Source of the DNA: a virus
Virus record (IMG/VR): IMGVR_UViG_3300034198_004795
Coordinates: 1 to 24,449 of that record
Length of the DNA stretch: 24,449 nt
Strand: one strand, 5' to 3'
Shown here one piece after another: positions 5,618 through 10,589 of this stretch. The translations under genes and the position numbers were made by a program. Numbering within the stretch: the stretch's first letter is position 1; each line of letters begins with the position of its first letter. Under the pieces are notes generated by a model that saw only the letters and a list, made by a program, of their open reading frames with translations, was not told the DNA's origin and searched no databases.

Positions 5618-5817
5618 GGGTGGATCAAAGATTGCAGGATGTTCAGCAGCTCCTCGCGGCGCGCTGAGATGTGCGGGTGACATGGCAGGTTGCTCAGCTG
5701 ATCGAGGCGAGCCCTGAGCAGTCCCACCAGCCGCAGGCGTTCCTCCTGCTGGCCGGCGTTGAACATGCCCGAGTCGGTGATCAAGGCCTCCAGCTTGGCG
5801 CGGATGTGGTCAGTCAT
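5614..5817 (-). CDS. Small helical hypothetical protein (array gene 7)
   Basis: The start ATG 5817 is 8 nt inside the upstream gene. The 67-residue product begins MTDHIRAKLEALITDSGMF and continues as two predicted helices (QQEERLRLVGLLRARLDQL, SARREELLNILQSLIHP), which could form a small helical bundle or coiled coil. A 17-nt sequence at its start (5805-5821) is repeated exactly at the start of the 5989-6507 gene. GGAGGT lies about seven bases before the ATG on the minus strand, a good Shine-Dalgarno. Function unknown. Confidence 0.58.
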   Translation of the reverse strand: MTDHIRAKLEALITDSGMFNAGQQEERLRLVGLLRARLDQLSNLPCHPHISARREELLNILQSLIHP

Positions 5818-5821
5818 CGAG
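5805..5821 (-). repeat. 17-nt gene-start repeat, copy 1 (copy 2 at 6495-6511)
   Basis: The plus-strand sequence TGTGGTCAGTCATCGAG is identical at 5805-5821 and 6495-6511. In both places it covers the start codon of a leftward gene and the stop of its upstream neighbour, and both genes begin Met-Thr-Asp-His. A similar 14-nt sequence is shared by 3211-3224 and 5611-5624 (AGGTCATGGGTGGA). Such shared seams could be traces of gene shuffling by recombination. Confidence 0.7.
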
Positions 5822-5992
5822 CCGACCTCCATCAACGATGGCGTCGCACCACTCCTTAAATGGTGTTTCAATCTGAGCCATAGCTTTGTTGTCCACGGTG
5901 TTCGGGTTGCGGATCATGGCGATGGCAAGGCCGAGCGCATCGCCGAGGCGATCCTCAAGGCTGTTTAGTGGCACAAATTTGTAGTCAGTCAT
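5810..5992 (-). CDS. Small hypothetical protein (array gene 6)
   Basis: ATG 5992 overlaps the upstream stop as ATGA, giving 60 residues. It begins MTDYKFVPLNSLEDRLGDALGLAIAMIRNP, has one predicted helix, and ends WCDAIVDGGRLDD. Base composition is lower in GC than in most of the window. There is no membrane segment strong enough to call. No family recognised. Confidence 0.55.
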   Translation of the reverse strand: MTDYKFVPLNSLEDRLGDALGLAIAMIRNPNTVDNKAMAQIETPFKEWCDAIVDGGRLDD

Positions 5993-6507
5993 TGATTTGC
6001 TTGGTCATAAAGGGCATTGACGACGATGCCGCGATCACCGGGGTAAAGATTTAAGGGAGCTTCGTTAAGCCACAATGCCACCATGCGGATTGCGGCGCGG
6101 GCTTCCTCCTCCCAGTTAATGGGCTCATCGTCTCGACCGATGGCGCGGGCTACCTGATCCAGCAGCAAACTATCAACTTGGTTTGAAGTAGAAGTTAGCG
6201 TCATACCAACCCTGAAGTCGGGCGTCAGCAATGCCTGTAACTCCGCCTGTTGCTCTGCTGTAAGTTTCAGAGGCTTGCTGATTTGGTGGACCTTTGATGC
6301 TTGGCGTTCAGCAGCTTCTAGCGATTCAACCCGACTACACAAAGCCAAAATGTTTGAATTGGTTTCGACGATGTGCTTGTGAGCTGCATCTTCTAGCACC
6401 TTGACCCTGGCGCGGAGTTCAAGGATGCAGGCTTGAGCGTGGCCGTGCTGACGAGCCCAATGCTCCGTGTCGGCCCATTGCTCGGGCGTTGCTGTGTGGT
6501 CAGTCAT
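5989..6507 (-). CDS. Coiled-coil hypothetical protein, largest gene of the leftward array
   Basis: From ATG 6507 (8 nt overlap with the upstream gene) the product has 172 residues. Residues about 25-75 form a probable coiled coil (ILELRARVKVLEDAAHKHI, LALCSRVESLEAAERQA). The second half is helical with a conserved-looking block (INWEEEARAAIRMVALWLNE) and ends in VNALYDQANQ. The DNA (about 5995-6400) is visibly richer in A+T than its neighbours, with more AT-ending codons, a sign of separate origin. A second in-frame ATG at 6579 is rejected because it would overlap the upstream gene by 80 nt. Function unknown. Confidence 0.6.
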   Translation of the reverse strand: MTDHTATPEQWADTEHWARQHGHAQACILELRARVKVLEDAAHKHIVETNSNILALCSRVESLEAAERQASKVHQISKPLKLTAEQQAELQALLTPDFRVGMTLTSTSNQVDSLLLDQVARAIGRDDEPINWEEEARAAIRMVALWLNEAPLNLYPGDRGIVVNALYDQANQ

Positions 6508-6817
6508 CGAGTTGCTCCAGTGCTTGGCGAATTGCGGCAAGGTTGCACTGCAGATCCCACCGCTTTTCAAGTCCTCCAAGCGCTTCCAGCGCCTGCTCCT
6601 TCAAGCTCGGCAGCTTGGGGCGGCGGGCGGCGCGAAGTTCTCTGGCGAAGCCGTGGAAGTCCTCATGCTGCATGTATCCACAGCACGCATCCAGCTCGAC
6701 GTCGGCACCCCAGCGGGCGGCGGCGATGGCAAAGGACTCAAAGGAGCCAGGGTCTGGTCCCATATTGTCGTACCACTGCTGCACCAGCTCAGGCGGTGGG
6801 GTGATCGGGTGGTCCAT
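6500..6817 (-). CDS. Conserved-looking cyanophage hypothetical protein (array gene 4)
   Basis: The start ATG 6817 shares its A with the upstream stop (TGATG), giving 105 residues. The protein reads ITPPPELVQQWYDNMGP, then a helix (FESFAIAAARWGADVELDACC), a linker, and LRAARRPKLPSLKEQALEALGGLEK, ending in a helix (LAAIRQALEQLDD). The 'ITPPPELVQQW ... AA-WGAD-ELDACC ... LRAARRPK-PSLKEQAL' pattern is one I associate with hypothetical proteins of cyanobacteria and cyanophages. It has no known activity. The much longer frame from 7015 is out of place because it runs across the upstream gene. Confidence 0.62.
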   Translation of the reverse strand: MDHPITPPPELVQQWYDNMGPDPGSFESFAIAAARWGADVELDACCGYMQHEDFHGFARELRAARRPKLPSLKEQALEALGGLEKRWDLQCNLAAIRQALEQLDD

Positions 6818-7053
6818 CACGCCACCTCCACCGTGGCGCCAGGCCAGCGGGCTTGGGCATAACGGATCGCGTGGCGCTTGGTCTCGGCGCGGGTGATCCA
6901 TGTCATCGGCCGGGCGCCCATCGGGTAGATGATCAGGCGGTACTCGCGGGTGCGTGCCTTGGGCCGCGGCCGGCTGATGCCTTCGCCAAAACGGCCAACG
7001 ATTGGTTCGTCCCACTGAAACGGCAGCATCGCGCCGGTGCTTGTGTCAGACAT
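6817..7053 (-). CDS. Small hypothetical protein (array gene 3)
   Basis: The product from ATG 7053 has 78 residues; it overlaps the upstream gene by 8 nt and the downstream one by 1 nt. It starts with a disordered, Arg/Pro-rich segment (RFGEGISRPRPKARTRE), then two strands (YRLIIYPMGARPMTWITR) and a helix (AETKRHAIRYAQARWP) ending in a strand (ATVEVA). The alpha/beta pattern after residue 38 resembles small phage proteins with a 'W-x-TRAETKRHA--YAQARWP' ending. Function unknown. Confidence 0.58.
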   Translation of the reverse strand: MSDTSTGAMLPFQWDEPIVGRFGEGISRPRPKARTREYRLIIYPMGARPMTWITRAETKRHAIRYAQARWPGATVEVA

Positions 7054-7231
7054 GGATGGAAGGGTCGGTAACGGTTTCAGGGTTGAGCCATTCCAGCTCT
7101 TGCCACCACGGCATCCAGTCGATGGCCGCCTTGGCTTTGGCATCGGTCAGGCTGTGCGCCCAGATGCATTCGATCACGTTGGCTGAGCGGATCTGGAAGT
7201 AGAACCGCCGCATCTTGGTGGTGATGGTCAT
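7046..7231 (-). CDS. Small hypothetical protein (array gene 2)
   Basis: ATG 7231 overlaps the upstream TGA (ATGA) and gives 61 residues. The start MTITTKMRRFYFQIRSANVIECIWAHSLTDAKAKAAI looks like strand-strand-helix, a small alpha/beta fold similar in plan to the next gene product, and it ends in a Trp-rich segment (DWMPWWQELEWLNPE). The bases before the ATG are CCTCCAGCC, not a Shine-Dalgarno. No family recognised. Confidence 0.58.
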   Translation of the reverse strand: MTITTKMRRFYFQIRSANVIECIWAHSLTDAKAKAAIDWMPWWQELEWLNPETVTDPSIHV

Positions 7232-7371
7232 GGCTGGAGGTTGGTGTGGCAAGCGGGATGCTGTTGATGAGCCTGCACGGCTTGGTCACGGCCGCCGGCA
7301 TAGCCCGCGGCGTAGACGGCGAACATCACCACTAGGACGGTGATGCGGTTGATCCAGGGATTGGTGAGCAT
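7228..7371 (-). CDS. 47-residue small membrane protein, first gene of leftward array
   Basis: ATG 7371 to TGA 7228-7230, with an ATGA overlap into the next gene. Residues about 9-24 (RITVLVVMFAVYAAGYAGG) form one membrane helix, followed by a soluble tail rich in Gln and His (RDQAVQAHQQHPACH). It is the first gene after the promoter-like motif at 7407-7431, so it should be the first translated. It is preceded by CACCCACCACC and no Shine-Dalgarno. Topology suggests N-out or N-in single span. Function unknown. Confidence 0.6.
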   Translation of the reverse strand: MLTNPWINRITVLVVMFAVYAAGYAGGRDQAVQAHQQHPACHTNLQP

Positions 7372-7406
7372 GGTGGGTGGGTGAGTGGCCTGTTGGCCGT
7401 GCGCGC

Positions 7407-7431
7407 ATCCTACACCGTAAACAGCGCATCA
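7407..7431 (-). promoter_or_regulatory. Leftward promoter-like motif, copy B (leftward array)
   Basis: On the minus strand TGATGCGCTG is followed by five bases, GGTG and TAGGAT, the same arrangement as the site at 3527-3551, with 18 of 25 positions identical. TAGGAT would be a -10 hexamer and lies about 35 nt before the first array gene. There is no clear -35. Repetition before two separate leftward units is the evidence for a regulatory role. Confidence 0.5.
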
Positions 7432-7445
7432 CGCCATCCGTGCCG

Positions 7446-7757
7446 TCACATTCCGTAATCTGCCTGGTCGCTTCTGCGGGCGTTGGCCTCTCGCAGTCCT
7501 GCCAGCTGGTCGCCGGCCTCCTCATGGCTCACCCGCAGCCGCGTGTGGCCAGCCTGCAGATCCAGTGGGATCCGCAGCACCGGCTTGCGCAGGTGGTTGG
7601 CGCTCCAGCCCACCGCATAGCTCGGCACCATCACCTCCACGGTGAACCACTTGTGCCCGCATCCCTGGCACACCCGCTGACGCATGATCTGGTCCGCCAG
7701 CCTCGTATTGGTCGAGGTGGCACGGTGATCGTTGTGGCTGCACTGGGGGCAGTTCAT
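7446..7757 (-). CDS. Zinc-ribbon protein, NrdR N-terminus-like
   Basis: The 103-residue product from ATG 7757 begins MNCPQCSHNDHRA and continues to VCQGCGHKWFTVEVMVP: two C-x-x-C pairs about 25 residues apart forming a zinc ribbon like the N-terminal domain of NrdR. The ATP-cone of NrdR is absent; instead the C-terminal half is strand then helix (KPVLRIPLDLQAG, VSHEEAGDQLAGLREAN). Similar short zinc-ribbon proteins with 'CGHRWFTVEV-VP-YAVGWS' occur in cyanophages from memory. A role in transcription or nucleotide-metabolism control is possible. An ATG three codons upstream (7766) overlaps an inverted repeat. Confidence 0.72.
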   Translation of the reverse strand: MNCPQCSHNDHRATSTNTRLADQIMRQRVCQGCGHKWFTVEVMVPSYAVGWSANHLRKPVLRIPLDLQAGHTRLRVSHEEAGDQLAGLREANARRSDQADYGM

Positions 7758-7766
7758 GGGCAACAT

Positions 7767-7781
7767 GGGGCAACCTGCCCC
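7767..7781. promoter_or_regulatory. Inverted repeat between divergent genes
   Basis: GGGGCA and TGCCCC are separated by ACC (7767-7781). The repeat lies between the divergent starts at 7757/7766 (minus) and 7788 (plus), so it could be an operator for both or a translation-blocking hairpin in the plus-strand leader, six bases before ATG 7788. No protein is known to bind it. Confidence 0.4.
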
Positions 7782-7787
7782 GGACTA

Positions 7788-7985
7788 ATGAACTTCGGTC
7801 AATGGATGGCGGTCGAGATCCCGCCGGAAAAAGCCTTTCAGCTGGAGGCGCAGTGCCGGGCGCTGCAGGCCACCGGCGAGGCCGGCCAGTTTGCAGCGCT
7901 TCTCCTGCGCCAGACCTATTACCAGCAGGAGCTGCTCCAGGCAGCGGTCAATGAGATCGCCCGCCTAGAGCTGCAGCTCATGTGA
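7788..7985 (+). CDS. Small helical hypothetical protein
   Basis: The 65-residue product starts at ATG 7788 and ends one base before the stop of the opposing 7987-8370 gene. It is almost all helix: PPEKAFQLEAQCRALQATGEAGQFAALLLRQTYYQQELLQAAVNEIARLELQL, with hydrophobic spacing that suits a coiled coil or helical hairpin. It is the only rightward gene between the leftward array and the recombination module. The pattern resembles small conserved cyanophage proteins of unknown function. The longer frame that starts at 7377 runs antisense to the zinc-ribbon gene and is rejected. Confidence 0.55.
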   Translation: MNFGQWMAVEIPPEKAFQLEAQCRALQATGEAGQFAALLLRQTYYQQELLQAAVNEIARLELQLM

Positions 7986-7986
7986 T

Positions 7987-8370
7987 CTAGAACAGGTCGC
8001 TGTCGCTGGCATCGATCACCGTGCCGCCGGTGGCTTTCGCCAGGCTGTCGGCAGCGCCAGCAGCTGCCACTCGCTCGTCGATTGCCTTCTGAGTTTTGAA
8101 GTCCGGCTCAATCGACAGGCCCAGGTACTTCACCCCGCTGGCGCTGGTGTTGTTGTAGCCCGTGATCCGCACCGGAATCTCGCCTTTGTCATTGGGCGCA
8201 GCGTTCATGATGTAGCTGGCGAACGCCATCCGGTCCTCTTCCTTGATGCCGAACACGCCATCGACATCGGGATACTTCTTCCCGGCGTCGTAGCGGTCGC
8301 CAAGCCGCTGTTGCAGCTTCTCCGGCGTGTTCTTGAAGATGGCGCCTTTGCTCTTAAAAGTCATGATCAA
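7987..8370 (-). CDS. Probable phage ssDNA-binding protein with acidic C-terminal tail
   Basis: ATG 8370 overlaps the upstream stop as ATGA (127 residues); a second ATG two codons on (8364) is equally possible. The N-terminal 90 residues have alternating strands with Lys, Asn and aromatic residues (KSKGAIFKNTPEKLQ, DRMAFASYIMNAAPNDKGEIPVRITGYNN, GVKYLGLSIEPDF). The tail is flexible, then acidic, and ends DASDSDLF, like the acidic tip of bacterial SSB (DDDIPF). It is the last gene of the RecE-RecT operon, where phages often place an SSB. The call is inference from the tail, strand pattern and context; no OB-fold family match is claimed. Confidence 0.55.
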   Translation of the reverse strand: MIMTFKSKGAIFKNTPEKLQQRLGDRYDAGKKYPDVDGVFGIKEEDRMAFASYIMNAAPNDKGEIPVRITGYNNTSASGVKYLGLSIEPDFKTQKAIDERVAAAGAADSLAKATGGTVIDASDSDLF

Positions 8371-8558
8371 TCGTGGGTGATGGTGTTGGCCTTTTCGTAT
8401 TGCTCCACCTCGGCCAGGGGATAGAGCACGCGCCGACCGATGCGCACAAATGCTGGGCCGGTGCCAGCCGATCGCCAGCTGATCAAGGTCTGGCGGTGCA
8501 TGTGCCAGCGATCAGCCAGTTCAAGATCAGTCAGAAACTCAGAAGATGTCTTCGTCAT
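8367..8558 (-). CDS. AlpA/MerR-like helix-turn-helix protein
   Basis: The 63-residue product from ATG 8558 has the excisionase-type winged helix-turn-helix: LTDLELADRWHMHRQTLISWRSAGTGPAFVRIGRRVLYPLAEVEQYE. The segment ELADRWHMHRQTLISWR is the DNA-contacting helix pair and 'G-GP-FVRIGRRVLYPL-EVE-Y' the wing, as in the HTH_17/AlpA family. It starts 20 nt inside recT and ends in an ATGA overlap with the next gene. It could be a regulator or an excisionase; no integrase is in the window, so regulation is the simpler reading. Confidence 0.78.
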   Translation of the reverse strand: MTKTSSEFLTDLELADRWHMHRQTLISWRSAGTGPAFVRIGRRVLYPLAEVEQYEKANTITHD

Positions 8559-9213
8559 CGGTCGGCACCTCCTCGGTCATCTTGGTCTGGATCTTTTTGT
8601 TTAGGTCGGCCAGCTCCGCCTTGGGCTCTGGTGTGGGCTCGGTGATCACCACCGGCTCCACATCCAGCACCTCCTCCTGCGTCTGGATGCCCACCAGCAG
8701 CTCGGGGATGAACAGCCGCCCCCAGAAGGCCGCGGCGCGGTAGCGAATCATCAGCTCGGGCATGGTCAGCCACTTGCTGCCGCTCTTACTCGCCCACCCC
8801 TCTTTTTTCGCCATGGCCATCGTCACCTCAGGACCGCGCAGCTCCTCGCCGGTCTTCAGCTCAGTGGCTACGGCCGTGCAGGCCAAGGTGTCACCCTTGC
8901 CGGTGATGTCGTAGCGCAGCGGGCTGAAGCGCCCGCAGCCGTTGATCAGGCCGATGATGAACTGGCTGGACCAGCTCGGCCGGCCGTGAATGATGTGCAG
9001 GTTCTGAACCACGACGAACGGGCTCATCCGCATCCGGTGTGAGATCTCAAGGGCGACCAAGCAATTGGCAAACCCTTGCTGCCCTTGGAACTGAGGCGGC
9101 ACCAGCGTGGAGCTGGCGAGCGACTTGGCCATCCGCTGCGCGTCCTCAAAGGCTTGGATGCCACTAAATGCGGAGCCGTTGCTTGTGGTCGTGAGTGCTG
9201 TTGATTCAGACAT
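8539..9213 (-). CDS. recT: RecT-family single-strand annealing recombinase
   Basis: From ATG 9213 the protein has 224 residues; an ATG five codons upstream (9228) is possible. It has the RecT pattern: AQRMAKSLASSTLVPPQFQG, NCLVALEISHRMRMSPFVVVQNLHIIHGRPSWSSQFIIGLINGCGRF, and later MPELMIRYRAAAFWGRLFIPELLVGIQTQEEVLD. It would pair complementary single strands after resection by the RecE-like nuclease encoded two genes upstream. The C-terminus is a Pro/Glu linker and then an acidic tip ending TDDEDIF, unusual because it resembles the SSB tip. An HNH gene lies between the nuclease and recT. Overlap with the HNH stop is 8 nt. Confidence 0.88.
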   Translation of the reverse strand: MSESTALTTTSNGSAFSGIQAFEDAQRMAKSLASSTLVPPQFQGQQGFANCLVALEISHRMRMSPFVVVQNLHIIHGRPSWSSQFIIGLINGCGRFSPLRYDITGKGDTLACTAVATELKTGEELRGPEVTMAMAKKEGWASKSGSKWLTMPELMIRYRAAAFWGRLFIPELLVGIQTQEEVLDVEPVVITEPTPEPKAELADLNKKIQTKMTEEVPTDDEDIF

Positions 9214-9685
9214 GGGCGTATTCACCAAAGAGTTGGAGCTTGGCTGCAGCGTGCGCTGCGCGGGCTTCTTCGGCGGTGTTGAACATGCCGAGGTGGACGC
9301 ACGCGCGGTCCTTGTAGACGTAGGCCTGAAACTTGCCAGAAGACTTGCGGCAATGGATGCCCTTGGTGGGCTTGTTTGCGCAGTTCTGGCTGCGAGTGGC
9401 TAGCCGCAGGTTGCCGGGGCGATTATTGGCCTTGTCTCGGTCGATGTGGTCAACATCGAGCAAGCCTGGATCCGCTTGATTGCAGATCGCCCAGATAATG
9501 CGATGCGCCAGGTACGAATCGCCGCGAATCCTGACGGCCAAGTAGCCGCCACGCATTGGCGTGCCAACTGTGTCGCCGGGCTTGCGACCCCCGCCAACCT
9601 TGGTCTTGCGAATCAGAGCGCCGTCGCTGCGAACCGCAAACATGCGGCGCAGCTCAGCTATGGGTGGTAATGGCTTGGCTTTCAT
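9206..9685 (-). CDS. HNH homing endonuclease with AP2 domain
   Basis: ATG 9685 gives 159 residues; a TTG two codons upstream is less likely. The N-terminal part (FAVRSDGALIRKTKVGGGRKPGDTVGTP) leads to an HNH_3 domain: AHRIIWAI, DVDHIDRDKANNRPGNLRLAT and SQNCANK, with the catalytic His in DHID. Residues 105-155 (GIHCRKSSGKFQAYVYKDRACVHLGMFNTAEEARAAHAAA) are an AP2-like DNA-binding unit. This pairing is typical of mobile phage homing endonucleases. It splits the RecE and RecT genes, starts two bases after the recE stop and overlaps recT by 8 nt, so it has been fitted into the operon without breaking neighbours. Confidence 0.85.
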   Translation of the reverse strand: MKAKPLPPIAELRRMFAVRSDGALIRKTKVGGGRKPGDTVGTPMRGGYLAVRIRGDSYLAHRIIWAICNQADPGLLDVDHIDRDKANNRPGNLRLATRSQNCANKPTKGIHCRKSSGKFQAYVYKDRACVHLGMFNTAEEARAAHAAAKLQLFGEYAHV

Positions 9686-9687
9686 GG

Positions 9688-10536
9688 TCAATACATCTCG
9701 ATCTCAGGTGGCGCCCCGAGGGGCGTGGTGCCGTCGGCCTTGGGCCGCATCCATGGCGGCAGGTTGATGGTTTCGATCTGGTCGCTGTAGCCAGGCCAGG
9801 CGCCAGCTGCCTTGCAGGTAGCCAGCACCTCAAGGTCGCGGGCTGCTGCCTCGCTGCCGATCTGAATCATCTCCGCATCTGCCGCATAGACGGCCACCGC
9901 GAACGGCGCCTTCTTCTCAACGCAGATGAAGATGAACTGCTCCGGCCGGGTGCCAGTGGCCTGCTCGATGCCGTTCAGATACCAGGCCGCTTGGACGTGG
10001 TAGCGCCAGTTGCCGATCGACTTGCGGAACCCAGCCGGGCTCGCGTCCTCGGTGGTCTTCAGGTCCACGATCAGGCTGCCGTCATCCGTCAGCCAGTCCG
10101 GCCGGCATTTGCACTGCAGCCCGGTGGCCTCATCGGTCCACATGTGGGTGGTCTCAGCTTTGCCCGGCATGGCCAGCAGCATCGCTGCAGCTGGATGCGC
10201 AAAGACCGAGTGACCCATGCGCATGACCAGCTCGGCATCGGTACGGCTTAAAACCGTACGTCCTGTGCTGGCGGTCTCAAACGCCTCCCATTCGGCCTTG
10301 CCTGCGTTGGTGCGTCGGTTGATGCCTTCGGGTGCTGTGACGTAGCGGGCGTCCCACTGGTCCAGTTCAAGGACGTGGGTGTGAACCGCGCTGCCGATCG
10401 CCATGGCTGGCGTGGGCTCGGGGATGACCCGGTTCGCGTCCAAGTAGCGCGCCCAGTAATGCAACGGGCTTTTGGCGATCTGATCAAGGTGGCTTTTGCT
10501 GACCGCCGAGTGGCGGTGATAGTCGGCGTTCTCCAT
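9688..10536 (-). CDS. RecE-like PD-(D/E)XK exonuclease (DUF3799 type)
   Basis: The 282-residue protein begins with the RecE/DUF3799 start: YHRHSAVSKSHLDQIAKSPLHYWARYLD and then PAMAIGSAVHTHVLE. The nuclease core follows: CKCRPDWLT (D147), LIVDLKTTEDASPAGF (D158 and K160) and a YHVQAAWYLNG motif (about 179-189) as in exonuclease VIII and AddB/RecB-type nucleases. It would resect double-stranded ends for RecT. It is the first gene of the leftward recombination operon; a possible promoter lies at 10557-10585. The start ATG 10536 has no Shine-Dalgarno. Confidence 0.87.
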   Translation of the reverse strand: MENADYHRHSAVSKSHLDQIAKSPLHYWARYLDANRVIPEPTPAMAIGSAVHTHVLELDQWDARYVTAPEGINRRTNAGKAEWEAFETASTGRTVLSRTDAELVMRMGHSVFAHPAAAMLLAMPGKAETTHMWTDEATGLQCKCRPDWLTDDGSLIVDLKTTEDASPAGFRKSIGNWRYHVQAAWYLNGIEQATGTRPEQFIFICVEKKAPFAVAVYAADAEMIQIGSEAAARDLEVLATCKAAGAWPGYSDQIETINLPPWMRPKADGTTPLGAPPEIEMY

Positions 10537-10556
10537 AAACCGTGGCGACTTGCGGT

Positions 10557-10585
10557 ATCCTATAGCATGATGCCAGCAGATGCAA
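10557..10585 (-). promoter_or_regulatory. Possible sigma70-like promoter for recombination operon
   Basis: On the minus strand TTGCAT (10580-10585) and TAGGAT (10557-10562) are 17 bp apart, and TAGGAT is the same -10 hexamer as in the motif at 7407-7431. The start of the RecE-like gene is 21 nt downstream. The helicase gene starts on the opposite strand at 10590, so the 53-bp gap must hold both promoters or share an operator. Confidence 0.42.
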
Positions 10586-10589
10586 CCCT

